From contig NZ_CH724156.1 of NCBI RefSeq assembly GCF_000152625.1, positions 3,030,602 to 3,094,601 on the forward strand: DNA of 64,000 bases, given 5' to 3'. This DNA is from Roseovarius nubinhibens ISM (lineage in GTDB: Bacteria; Pseudomonadota; Alphaproteobacteria; Rhodobacterales; Rhodobacteraceae). The number at the start of each line of letters is the position of its first letter. The stretch's first letter is position 1. Position numbers and translations under genes: made by a program. The notes under the pieces were generated by a model that made no database searches, was not told the DNA's origin, and saw only the letters and a program-made list of their open reading frames with translations. Positions 20,385 through 28,164 of the stretch are shown here, one piece after another.

Positions 20385-22232
20385 TTACTGGAAGTTCGCA
20401 TGGACGGCATTGAGCGCCGATTGATCGAGCGCGATGCCCGCGCGGGCGCGGATGTCATCGGCCAGCGCCTGAAACAGATCCTGCGAGAGCGAGTTCGCCG
20501 CCTGGTTCTTGAGCACCTGGCTCAGCACCACGAGATCCTGCGCCTCGGCATCGGGCGCGTTGACCGCGTCGAGCCGCAGCAGGAAGAGGCGGCCGTTGCC
20601 CTCGACGATTTCCACCTGACCCGGCTCCATCTCGAACACGGTTTCGATGAATTCGCGGGGCGCGTCGACGTCAAAGCCGCGGCGGGTGATGTCCTTGGCG
20701 GTGCTGATGTCGGTAAAGCCGAGTTCCTCGAAGGATGTGCCTTGGCTCAGCGCCGCGATGTCGGCCTCCGATTGGCTGCGCAGCGCCTCGACGATGGTTT
20801 GCCGCGTCCAGGCCTCGGCCAGCGCGTCGCGCACCTCCTCCACCGGCTGCACGCGCGGGGCGATGGTTTCGTCGAGCCGCATGGCGAAGAGGCCGCCATC
20901 GTCGAGCTCGATCACCTGCGGGTAGTCGTCGGTGGTGACGGCGGCGGCGGCCTGACGGAAGCTTTCATAGCCGCCGATGCCCTCGGTCACCTCGGGGTGC
21001 CAGTCGATCTTGCCAAGCTCCAGATCGGTTTCCTGGGCCAGTCCCTCGATCGTGGCGCCCCCGGCGAGCAGGTCGTCGATATTGTCCATGCTGCTTTCGA
21101 TCACGCGGCGGGCGCGGTCGCCGGCAAGCTCGTCGCGGAGCATCGGTTCGGCCTCTTCAAAGGGCACGACCTGCGCCGCGAGCACGCCATTGACGCGGAA
21201 GAGGGCAGGGCCGAGATCGGTGTCGACCGGGCCGACCACATCGCCAGCCTCGGCGGCGAAAACGGTGTCGCCAGCGGCGCCGAGCTGGGCCCGGGTCACG
21301 TCGCCGATGTCGACGTCAGAGAGTTCCAGATCGCGGGCGGCGACCAGATCCTCAAAGCTCGCCTCGCCGCTCTCGATCCGGGCCAGCGCGTCGCTGGCGG
21401 CGGCAGAGTCGAGGAAGACGAGACGTTCGACAAGGCGGCGCTCGGGCTGGTTATATTCGGCGCTGCGTTCGTCATAGGCGGCGCGCAGGGCGTCCTCGTC
21501 GACCTCGACCGTGTCGAGGATCATGTCGGGGGTGAGCCAGGCATAGGTGATCGCCTTGGTCTCGGGCGTGGTGAACTCGGCCTGATGCGCCTCGTGATAG
21601 GCGGCGAGATCCTCCTCGGTGGGCTCGGGCAGGCCGGTTTGCAGATCGGCGCGGGCGAGCACGGCCCAGCTGATGTCGCGGCGTTCGCCGAGGTAGTTGA
21701 TCAGCGTGTCGCCATAGGCCTCGGGGGCGCGGACCCCGGCCACCACGGCGCCTTGCAGCAGCGTGCGGGCGGTTTCGGCGCGCATGTCTTCCTCAAAGCG
21801 GGTCTCGTTGAGACCGGCCTGTTGCAGAGCAAATTCATAGGCTTGGCGGTCGAACTTGCCATCGAGACCTTGGAAGGCCTGGATGTTGAGGATCTCGTCG
21901 CGCAGGTTTGCGTCGCCGATGGAAATGCCGATGCGTTGCGTCTCATCCTCGAGCGCGGTGGTGGTCACCAGCCGCCCGAGCACCGCCTGATCGAGACCGA
22001 GCTCGCGGGCCTGGGCGAAGGAGAGCCGTTCGCCGCGCTGGGCCTCGAGGGCGCGGATCTCGTTTTGCAGGGTGCGGGCGTAATCGTTGATGTCGATCTT
22101 GGTGTCGCCGACCGATCCGACGCTCTGGACATTGCCAGAGAGATTGGTCACGCCAAAGCCGCCGAGGCCGAGGATCAAAAGGCCCATCAGAATCCAGACG
22201 GCGGTTTTCGACAATGTGTTTCCAGACGCCAT
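20385..22232 (-). CDS. PpiD/SurA-type membrane-anchored peptidylprolyl isomerase
   Basis: This 615-residue periplasmic folding factor has an N-terminal membrane anchor (AVWILMGLLILGLGGFGVT) followed by a SurA-like chaperone domain. Parvulin-like repeats run through residues 240-600 (from TPETKAITYAWLTPD onward). Members help fold outer-membrane and periplasmic proteins near the translocon. It is the first gene before trpE on the minus strand. The isomerase active-site residues are not clearly conserved, so it may be mainly a chaperone. Confidence 0.85.
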   Translation of the reverse strand: MASGNTLSKTAVWILMGLLILGLGGFGVTNLSGNVQSVGSVGDTKIDINDYARTLQNEIRALEAQRGERLSFAQARELGLDQAVLGRLVTTTALEDETQRIGISIGDANLRDEILNIQAFQGLDGKFDRQAYEFALQQAGLNETRFEEDMRAETARTLLQGAVVAGVRAPEAYGDTLINYLGERRDISWAVLARADLQTGLPEPTEEDLAAYHEAHQAEFTTPETKAITYAWLTPDMILDTVEVDEDALRAAYDERSAEYNQPERRLVERLVFLDSAAASDALARIESGEASFEDLVAARDLELSDVDIGDVTRAQLGAAGDTVFAAEAGDVVGPVDTDLGPALFRVNGVLAAQVVPFEEAEPMLRDELAGDRARRVIESSMDNIDDLLAGGATIEGLAQETDLELGKIDWHPEVTEGIGGYESFRQAAAAVTTDDYPQVIELDDGGLFAMRLDETIAPRVQPVEEVRDALAEAWTRQTIVEALRSQSEADIAALSQGTSFEELGFTDISTAKDITRRGFDVDAPREFIETVFEMEPGQVEIVEGNGRLFLLRLDAVNAPDAEAQDLVVLSQVLKNQAANSLSQDLFQALADDIRARAGIALDQSALNAVHANFQ

Positions 22233-22276
22233 GAGACCTCGCGCGGCTAAGGTGTATAAAGGGTGTTCCGGTCTGT

Positions 22277-23485
22277 CTAAGCCTTGCCGGATGCGGGGGC
22301 AAGGGGCAGCGAAACCTGTGACAAACGGTCGAAAAGCTCTGCAATTCCGGCGCGGTCGACATTGGCGAAGGCGATGCGGAGCTGACGCTGACCGGCGCTG
22401 TCCTCTTCGGGCATGAACATGGTGCCGGGCAGCACCAGCACACCGGCCTCGCGGACGAGGGCGGGGGCCAGCTCGTTCGAGGGCAGGGCGAAGGGATGCT
22501 CGACATAGGCGAAATAGGCGCCGCAGCCGAGAAGCCGCCAGCCCTTGGCTTCGACCTTGGGGAAATGTTCGGAAATGGCGGCGCGGCGGTCGAGGATTTC
22601 GGCCCGTTCACCGGCGACCCATTGGCCGAGGTTCTGCATCCCCCAGAGCGCCGCGATCTGGCCCAGCTGGTTCGGGCAGATGGTGACGGTGTCGAGAAAT
22701 TTCTCTGCCTGCGCAAGGCGTTGCGGTGCACAGACCATGGCGCCGACGCGGTGCCCGGTGAGCCGGTAGGCCTTGGAGAAGGAATAGAGCTGAATGAGCG
22801 TGTCGCCCCAGTTCTCATCGCCAAAGAGATCATGCGGCGCGCCGCTGCGGGCGTCGAAATCGCGGTAGGTCTCATCGACGATGAGGGCGATGCCGTGACT
22901 CTGGGCGAGCGTATACATGGCGCGCAAGAGTTCGGGCGGGTATTCGACGCCGCCGGGGTTGTTGGGGCTGACCAGCACGATGGCGCGGGTGCGCGGGGTG
23001 ATGAGCGCCCGGGCGGCCTCAGGGTCGGGCAGCAGATCATCGCCGGTGGCCAGCGGCACAGCCGTCACGCCGACCATATCGAGCCACATTTTATGGTTGA
23101 AATACCAAGGGGTTGGCAGGATGATCTCATCCCCTTCGCCGCAGAGCGTCGAGAGGGTGGCGCAGAAGGCCTGATTGCAGCCGGAGGTGATCCCGACATT
23201 GCCCGCAACAATGGTCCCGGAATAGGCGTCAGACCATTGTTTCGCGACCTCTTCGCGCAGCTCGGGCAGGCCCAGAACCGGGCCATAGAGATGCGCCTCG
23301 GGGCGGTTCAGCGCGGCATCGGCGATCACCTGACGCAGCGGTTCCGGGGGCGGGTCGACCGGGGCGGCCTGGCTCACATTGATGAGCGGCCGGTCGGCGG
23401 GAAATTCCACCCCGTCGAGCCAGCGGCGGGCCTCCATCACGGGCGGAAAGAACGTGCCTTCGGTACGGGGCAGCGGGCGTGTCAT
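22277..23485 (-). CDS. Pyridoxal phosphate-dependent aminotransferase (class I/II)
   Basis: This fold-type I aminotransferase has 402 residues. Motifs include the GITSGCNQAFCATL PLP-phosphate region, VSPNNPGGVEYP and IVDETYRDFD. The Schiff-base lysine is in LYSFSKAYRLTGHRVG. The amino donor is not evident; relatives include aspartate- and aromatic-type enzymes. A 44-base gap separates it from the PpiD-like gene downstream. Confidence 0.88.
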   Translation of the reverse strand: MTRPLPRTEGTFFPPVMEARRWLDGVEFPADRPLINVSQAAPVDPPPEPLRQVIADAALNRPEAHLYGPVLGLPELREEVAKQWSDAYSGTIVAGNVGITSGCNQAFCATLSTLCGEGDEIILPTPWYFNHKMWLDMVGVTAVPLATGDDLLPDPEAARALITPRTRAIVLVSPNNPGGVEYPPELLRAMYTLAQSHGIALIVDETYRDFDARSGAPHDLFGDENWGDTLIQLYSFSKAYRLTGHRVGAMVCAPQRLAQAEKFLDTVTICPNQLGQIAALWGMQNLGQWVAGERAEILDRRAAISEHFPKVEAKGWRLLGCGAYFAYVEHPFALPSNELAPALVREAGVLVLPGTMFMPEEDSAGQRQLRIAFANVDRAGIAELFDRLSQVSLPLAPASGKA

Positions 23486-23545
23486 GGCGAAAATTCCCTG
23501 TCGGTACTACGTCGGTATCGCGTCGGCAAAGCGACTGTGGCGATT

Positions 23546-24046
23546 TTAGCGGCCGCGATACGGTTCTACATATTGCAAAGCGAGATCCCAGGGGAAGAAA
23601 ATCCACGTGTCCTGGCTCACCTCGGTGACATAGGTCTGTACGAGATCGCGGCTCTTGGGCTTGGCATAGACCGTGGCGATATGCGCCTTGGGCAGGAGCT
23701 TGCGCACCACTTCGAGCGTGCGGCCAGTGTCGACGAGATCGTCGATCACCAACACGCCGTGACCGTCGCCGATCAGATCCATGTCGGGGGCCTTGGTGAT
23801 CTGGGCCGCGCCCTGGGTCTGATGGTCGTAGCTCTTGATCGAGATCGTATCGACGGTGCGAATGTCCAGCTCGCGGGCGATGATCATCGCCGGGGCCATG
23901 CCGCCGCGGGTGATCGCCACGAGGGCGCGCCATTCGCCGTTTTCCGGCCCCTTGCCATCGAGCCGCCAGGCCAGCGCGCGGGCGTCGCGGTGAAGCTGGT
24001 CCCAGCTGACGTGGAAGCCTTTTTCATGGGGGAGTTGATCGGTCAT
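23546..24046 (-). CDS. gpt: Xanthine-guanine phosphoribosyltransferase
   Basis: The enzyme salvages guanine and xanthine with PRPP to their nucleotides. The 166-residue protein carries the PRPP loop [18 protein letters not shown] and the N-terminal block [19 protein letters not shown] typical of Gpt. The [16 protein letters not shown] segment also fits. It is cytoplasmic or peripheral to the membrane. It lies between the aminotransferase and the LysE-type exporter on the same strand. Confidence 0.93.
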   Translation of the reverse strand: MTDQLPHEKGFHVSWDQLHRDARALAWRLDGKGPENGEWRALVAITRGGMAPAMIIARELDIRTVDTISIKSYDHQTQGAAQITKAPDMDLIGDGHGVLVIDDLVDTGRTLEVVRKLLPKAHIATVYAKPKSRDLVQTYVTEVSQDTWIFFPWDLALQYVEPYRGR

Positions 24047-24058
24047 GGGGTCGGTCCG

Positions 24059-24670
24059 TTAACGAGTGAAGAGAAGGCGCAGGCCGAGAAGGCCGAGCAC
24101 GGCGGCGGCGATGCGGTCAAACACGGGTTTGAGCCGCAGATAGCCATCGCGGGCGCGCCGCGTCGAGAGCAGGAGGGCAAAGCCGCCATAGGCGAGCCAT
24201 TCCACCAGCATGTGATTGACCACGATCAGCGCCTTGTCCCCGAGCGGAATGTCGCGCGGGAAGATCACCACCAGCACGGCGGAGGCAAAGAGCATGGATT
24301 TCGGATTGGAGAGGTTGACCAGCAGCCCGGCCACAAAGCTGCGCCGGGCGGCAGGGGCGGTCGTCGTCATGGCGGGCAGCGGATCGCCCGCGCCGCGCCA
24401 GATGGTGACGGCGAGATAGAGGAGATAGCCCGCGCCCAGCAGTTTCAGCGCGAGGAAGGCCCAGGGAAAGAGGGTAAAGACCGCGTCGAGCCCGAGCAGC
24501 GCCAGCGTCGTCCAGAGCGCCGCGGCGAGGCCGAGGCCGAGACCCGTCATCACCCCGGCGCGGCGGCCCGACACAAGCGTCGTGCGCAGCGCCAAAAGCA
24601 TGGCGGGGCCGGGGCTGATCAGCGCGGCGAGCAGCGTCAGATTGAAGGCAATGAGCTGCGCGGGCTCCAT
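24059..24670 (-). CDS. LysE/RhtB family amino acid exporter
   Basis: This 203-residue inner-membrane protein has about six hydrophobic segments. The N-terminal motif ISPGPAMLLALRTTLVSGRRAG is the family signature, and LVNLSNPKSMLFASA is also typical. LysE/RhtB members export amino acids or derivatives; the substrate here is unknown. Twelve bases separate it from gpt, and fabI lies eight bases upstream, so it may share the fabI transcript. Confidence 0.88.
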   Translation of the reverse strand: MEPAQLIAFNLTLLAALISPGPAMLLALRTTLVSGRRAGVMTGLGLGLAAALWTTLALLGLDAVFTLFPWAFLALKLLGAGYLLYLAVTIWRGAGDPLPAMTTTAPAARRSFVAGLLVNLSNPKSMLFASAVLVVIFPRDIPLGDKALIVVNHMLVEWLAYGGFALLLSTRRARDGYLRLKPVFDRIAAAVLGLLGLRLLFTR

Positions 24671-24678
24671 AGCCGCGC

Positions 24679-25494
24679 TCAGCCCTTGCCGGTGGCGTCG
24701 ATATCGGGCGCGTCCACGGCCTTCATGCCGACGATGTGATAGCCTGCGTCGACATGCAGGTTTTCGCCGGTGACGCCGGAGCCGAGATCGCTCAGCAGGT
24801 AGAGCGCCGAATTGCCGACATCATCGATGGTCACATTGCGGCGCAGCGGCGAGTTGAGCTCGTTCCATTTCAGGATATAGCGGAAATCGCCGATGCCGCT
24901 GGCGGCGAGCGTCTTGATCGGGCCGGCGGAGATGGCGTTGACGCGGATGCCGTCCTTGCCGAGGTCTTCGGCGAGATATTTGACTGAGGCCTCGAGCGCC
25001 GCCTTGGCGACCCCCATCACATTATAATGGGGCATGACCTGTTCGGCGCCGTAATAGGTCAGCGTCAGCATCGAGCCGCCATCGGTCATCAGCCTTTCGG
25101 CGCGTTTGGCCACGGCGGTGAAGCTGAAGCAGGAGACATCCATCGTCATCAGGAAGTTTTCGCGGCTGGTGTCGACATAGCGACCGCGCAGCTCGTTTTT
25201 GTCGGAAAAGCCGATGGCATGGACGAGAAAGTCGATCTTGCCCCAGGTCTTTTCGATCTCGGCAAAAGCGGCGTCGATGCTTTCGGGTTTGGAGACGTCG
25301 CAATCATAGAGATGCGGCACGCCGAGCTGTTGGGCGAGCGGTTCGACCCGCTTGCGGAAGGCGTCGCCCATATAGGTAAAGGCCAGTTCGGCGCCGGCGT
25401 CGGCGCAGGCCTTGGCAATGCCCCAGGCAATGGACTTGTCGTTGGCGAGCCCCATGATAAGTCCGCGTTTGCCCGCCATCAGTTGATTTGACAT
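24679..25494 (-). CDS. fabI: Enoyl-[acyl-carrier-protein] reductase (NADH)
   Basis: FabI reduces enoyl-ACP in the last step of each fatty acid elongation cycle. The 271-residue protein has GLANDKSIAWGIAKA (cofactor-binding loop of FabI) and the catalytic Tyr-Lys pair within LTYYGAEQVMPHYNVMGVAKAAL. I chose ATG 25494 (MSNQLMAGKRG); the upstream open frame to 25623 does not match the family. It diverges from pdxH. Confidence 0.95.
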   Translation of the reverse strand: MSNQLMAGKRGLIMGLANDKSIAWGIAKACADAGAELAFTYMGDAFRKRVEPLAQQLGVPHLYDCDVSKPESIDAAFAEIEKTWGKIDFLVHAIGFSDKNELRGRYVDTSRENFLMTMDVSCFSFTAVAKRAERLMTDGGSMLTLTYYGAEQVMPHYNVMGVAKAALEASVKYLAEDLGKDGIRVNAISAGPIKTLAASGIGDFRYILKWNELNSPLRRNVTIDDVGNSALYLLSDLGSGVTGENLHVDAGYHIVGMKAVDAPDIDATGKG

Positions 25495-25661
25495 GTCCTG
25501 TCCTCGGTCCAGTTCAATCTTTACTGTTCCTTTAGGCCAATGGCATGGAGGCATCAAGACTGGGCAGCGCGAATAGCGTCGCAGTGATGTCACGAAACTA
25601 TGCGTTAGTTTAAGGCGAATCACCGCGGCCCAGATGTGGAACGTGGAGAAGGGGACGGCAG

Positions 25662-26267
25662 ATGTCCGATCGTACTGGAATTTTCGCAGGGGATGATCCG
25701 TTCGAGATCGCGCGCCAATGGCTCGGCGAGGCGGAGGCGAGCGAGCCCAACGATCCCAACGCCATGGCGCTGGCCACGGTGGATGAGCAGGGCCTGCCCA
25801 ATGTGCGGATGGTTCTTCTCAAGACGATCGCGGAAGACAGCATTGTTTTCTATACGAATTATGAGAGCGCCAAGGGCCGCGAGATCGACGGTCAGGGCAA
25901 GGCGGCGATGGTGCTGCATTGGAAGAGCCTGCGCCGTCAGGTGCGGATGCGCGGGCTTGTGACCCGCGAAGAGGGGCCCGAGGCGGACGCCTATTTTGCC
26001 TCGCGGTCGCTGCAAAGCCGGCTCGGCGCCTGGGCGTCAGAGCAGTCGCGGCCACTCGCCTCGCGGCAGAGTCTGATGGCGAAGGTCGCCAAGATCACCG
26101 CGACCAAGGGTGTGAGCCCCGATCGACCGCCATATTGGGGTGGCTATCGCATTATACCACTAGAAATTGAGTTCTGGGCCGATGGGGCCTTCCGGTTGCA
26201 CGACAGGTTCGTCTGGAGACGTGAAAAAATTGGTGACGCGTGGAATATCCTACGGTTGAATCCTTAA
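25662..26267 (+). CDS. pdxH: Pyridoxamine 5'-phosphate oxidase
   Basis: PdxH is an FMN enzyme that oxidises pyridoxine or pyridoxamine phosphate to pyridoxal phosphate. The 201-residue protein shows [39 protein letters not shown] and the C-terminal [17 protein letters not shown], all conserved. It diverges from fabI. A perfect palindrome begins directly after its stop codon. Confidence 0.95.
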   Translation: MSDRTGIFAGDDPFEIARQWLGEAEASEPNDPNAMALATVDEQGLPNVRMVLLKTIAEDSIVFYTNYESAKGREIDGQGKAAMVLHWKSLRRQVRMRGLVTREEGPEADAYFASRSLQSRLGAWASEQSRPLASRQSLMAKVAKITATKGVSPDRPPYWGGYRIIPLEIEFWADGAFRLHDRFVWRREKIGDAWNILRLNP

Positions 26268-26286
26268 ATTTCACGCTGCGTGAAAT
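26268..26286. promoter_or_regulatory. 19-base perfect palindrome upstream of the cold shock gene
   Basis: ATTTCACGC-T-GCGTGAAAT is a perfect inverted repeat with one central base. It starts next to the pdxH stop codon and has no following T-run. It could be an operator for the cold shock gene 120 bases downstream or a weak RNA hairpin. Confidence 0.45.
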
Positions 26287-26407
26287 GCAAAATGTAAATA
26301 AATTAACAACTAACATGCTTGCAACTCGAGCTTCTTTACAGCAATCTGCCCCTGCATGGGGGGGATACTGTCATGCATGAAATATCAAAGTATAAAGAGA
26401 CCTATGA

Positions 26408-26938
26408 ATGGCGGATAACGTTCGCAAAATCCGAGGACGTGTTAAATGGTTCGACCCTGTAAAGGGCTTTGGGTTCGTCGTCGCCGAGGAAGGTGGTAAG
26501 GACATTCTTCTGCATGCGAATGTCCTTCGGAACTTCGGGCAAAGCTCCGTGGCGGATGACGCCGGGATCGAGCTCGATGTTCAGCAGACGGACCGTGGCG
26601 AACAGGCCGTAACCGTTTATGAGATTACCCCTCCGGATCTCATCGAGAATTCGGGACTGGCCGATCTCGAAGATATCGACCCCGAAGTGATCCGCAACGC
26701 GCCGCTTGAGCCGGCGCGGATCAAATGGTTCGACAAGGGCAAGGGGTTCGGCTTTGCCAATACCTTTGGCCGGGAAGAAGATGTCTTCGTGCATATCGAA
26801 GTTCTGCGCCGCTCCGGGCTTGCCGATCTTCAGCCGGGCGAGGCCTTGGCGATTCGCGTGATTGAAGGTAAGCGTGGTCGCATGGCCACGGAGGTACGCG
26901 GATGGGAAAGCGCAGCCAAAATCTTGTCAGAAGACTGA
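26408..26938 (+). CDS. Protein with two cold-shock domains
   Basis: The 176-residue protein contains two CspA-type OB folds. The first runs from about residue 9 (GRVKWFDPVKGFGFVVAEEGG) to 73 and the second from about 100 (ARIKWFDKGKGFGFANTF) to 165. RNP-1 (KGFGF) is present in both; RNP-2 is intact in the second (VFVHIEVL) and altered in the first (ILLHANVL). Such proteins bind single-stranded RNA or DNA. The A+T-rich leader (26287-26407) stands out from its surroundings and may be a long 5' UTR, as in cold-shock genes. It overlaps the DUF192 gene. Confidence 0.92.
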   Translation: MADNVRKIRGRVKWFDPVKGFGFVVAEEGGKDILLHANVLRNFGQSSVADDAGIELDVQQTDRGEQAVTVYEITPPDLIENSGLADLEDIDPEVIRNAPLEPARIKWFDKGKGFGFANTFGREEDVFVHIEVLRRSGLADLQPGEALAIRVIEGKRGRMATEVRGWESAAKILSED

Positions 26939-27396
26939 GCCTCGGCGCGGTCCTTGGCCTGTGGGCCGGGGCGGCGATGGCGGCACAATGCCGCGAGGAT
27001 CAAGTTCATCTGCGCGGCGACTGGGGAGCTGCGCGGTTCACCGTCGAGGTGGCCGATGATCGGGCTGAACGCAACCAAGGCCTGATGTTTCGCAAATCCA
27101 TGGCGCGCAGTGCCGGGATGCTGTTTGTCTACCCCACGGCCAAGCCTGTGTCCTTCTGGATGAAGAACACCTATATCCCGCTCGATATTCTCTTTGCCGA
27201 CGAGACCGGCGAGATCAGCCGGATCCATGAGATGGCCGAACCGTTGAACACGGGGCAGATCTTTGGCGGCAACCGCATCCAATATGTTCTGGAGATCAAC
27301 GGCGGCCTCGCCAAGGCGATGGGAATCGTGCCCGGGACGCGGATTTTCCACCCGGCGATCCAGGGCGACAGCTGCGATCAGGCGCTGTCGAATTAG
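26902..27396 (+). CDS. DUF192 family exported protein
   Basis: The 164-residue protein has a signal peptide (LSLGAVLGLWAGAAMAAQ) and then a DUF192 domain with RNQGLMFRKSMARSAGMLF, FWMKNTYIPLDILF and a C-terminal LEINGG block. The function of the family is unknown. It begins inside the cold shock gene in another frame, with GGAGG well spaced before ATG 26902, so the two are co-translated. It ends 44 bases before tRNA-Pro. Confidence 0.85.
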   Translation: MGKRSQNLVRRLSLGAVLGLWAGAAMAAQCREDQVHLRGDWGAARFTVEVADDRAERNQGLMFRKSMARSAGMLFVYPTAKPVSFWMKNTYIPLDILFADETGEISRIHEMAEPLNTGQIFGGNRIQYVLEINGGLAKAMGIVPGTRIFHPAIQGDSCDQALSN

Positions 27397-27440
27397 CACT
27401 TTCCAATCAGGGGATTCGGCGCTAGACAGCCGCCATGGTC

Positions 27441-27517
27441 CGGGGCGTGGCGCAGTCTGGTAGCGCACCTGTTTTGGGTACAGGGGGTCGTGAGTTCGAA
27501 TCTCGCCGCCCCGACCA
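27441..27517 (+). tRNA. tRNA-Pro (anticodon TGG)
   Basis: The 77-base sequence folds as a cloverleaf. The acceptor CGGGGCG pairs with CGCCCCG, the anticodon stem is CCTGT/ACAGG, and the loop TTTGGGT places TGG at 27475-27477. The T arm has TTCGAAT. The CCA end is encoded. A C1-G72 pair is typical of bacterial tRNA-Pro. Confidence 0.97.
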
Positions 27518-27558
27518 TCCTCTTTTTATCCCTTAGATAGCAGTGATGAGAGTGGCGC

Positions 27559-27574
27559 ACACTATATGTAGCGT
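27559..27574. promoter_or_regulatory. Isolated NrdR-box-like palindrome
   Basis: ACACTATATGTAGCGT matches the NrdR consensus ACACWATATATWGTGT at 14 of 16 positions. It has no clear partner 31 bases to either side. It lies about 600 bases before nrdJ. Confidence 0.5.
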
Positions 27575-27935
27575 TGCCACATAACATCACTTTGCCCCGC
27601 CACCGGCGCGGATCGCGCCCGGATCACGCCCCGATCAGAGGCCGGAGCCGTTCGTGGGCGAAAATTTTTTTCGCGCACAACTTATCCTCAATCAACCTGT
27701 CCACCGGCTGGGGATAACCCGGGGGGTGGTTCGTGTAACCGGTGAGCCATCGCGGCTAAACCTGCCGAAAACCGTAGCTTTCGACGGTTGCGCCTGCGGG
27801 CCGGGGCGCGGCGGGCTGCGAGAGGCGGGGTGGGGAGGAATCGGAGCCATCGGCGGGCGGCGTTGCGCAGAGCCCATGGGTCAAGATTATTTTGCCGAGA
27901 ATTGGATAAAAATCCCGTTGACCAAACGAGGTAAA

Positions 27936-27982
27936 ATACGCCACGTTGTGTGAGCCGGTAGGCAAGCTACAATATATAGTGT
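27936..27982. promoter_or_regulatory. Tandem NrdR boxes over the probable nrdJ promoter
   Basis: CTACAATATATAGTGT at 27967-27982 matches the NrdR consensus at 14 of 16 positions. A weaker copy (10 of 16) sits at 27936-27951. Their starts are 31 bases apart, about three helical turns, which is the known spacing of NrdR pairs. A TTGTGT (27946) and TACAAT (27968) pair with a 16-base spacer lies within the two boxes, so bound NrdR would cover the promoter. Confidence 0.7.
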
Positions 27983-28164
27983 GGCGCCGGCCGGCGAGGG
28001 GCAAATACCCAATCTTGTTACAGAGCTCGGCTCTGGCCTGTGTTTGTGCGCTTGGAACATGTCGTTTCGGCGTCGGGGTGCGTTTGTCTTTCGCCAATCT
28101 ATTTGGGCCTGTCCGCTCGGGCAGGGTCTGGGTTCGGACGCTGAAGACATGAGGCAGCATAGTT

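Larger units (their letters stand above)
27518..28164. other. 650-base non-coding control region between tRNA-Pro and nrdJ
   Basis: I find no convincing gene here. The short open frames lack family resemblance and ribosome sites. The region holds one isolated NrdR-box-like site (27559-27574), an A/T run next to two DnaA-box-like nonamers (27661-27717), and a tandem NrdR-box pair on a probable promoter (27936-27982). It then gives a leader of about 180 bases before nrdJ. I saw no cobalamin riboswitch elements. Confidence 0.6.

Noticed and set aside
23486..23545. GTCGGTA repeats between the aminotransferase gene and gpt
   Set aside because: Two or three short GTCGGTA/GTCGGCA copies occur within 35 bases, but they are too short and irregular to call an operator.
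27661..27717. Chromosomal replication origin
   Set aside because: Only two imperfect DnaA nonamers are present, with no dnaA, parAB, gidAB or hemE neighbours. It remains only a possible DnaA-linked control site.
27518..28164. Cobalamin riboswitch before the B12-dependent reductase
   Set aside because: I looked for the conserved B12-box and surrounding elements in the leader and did not find them. NrdR boxes explain the regulation better. A covariance-model search would settle it.
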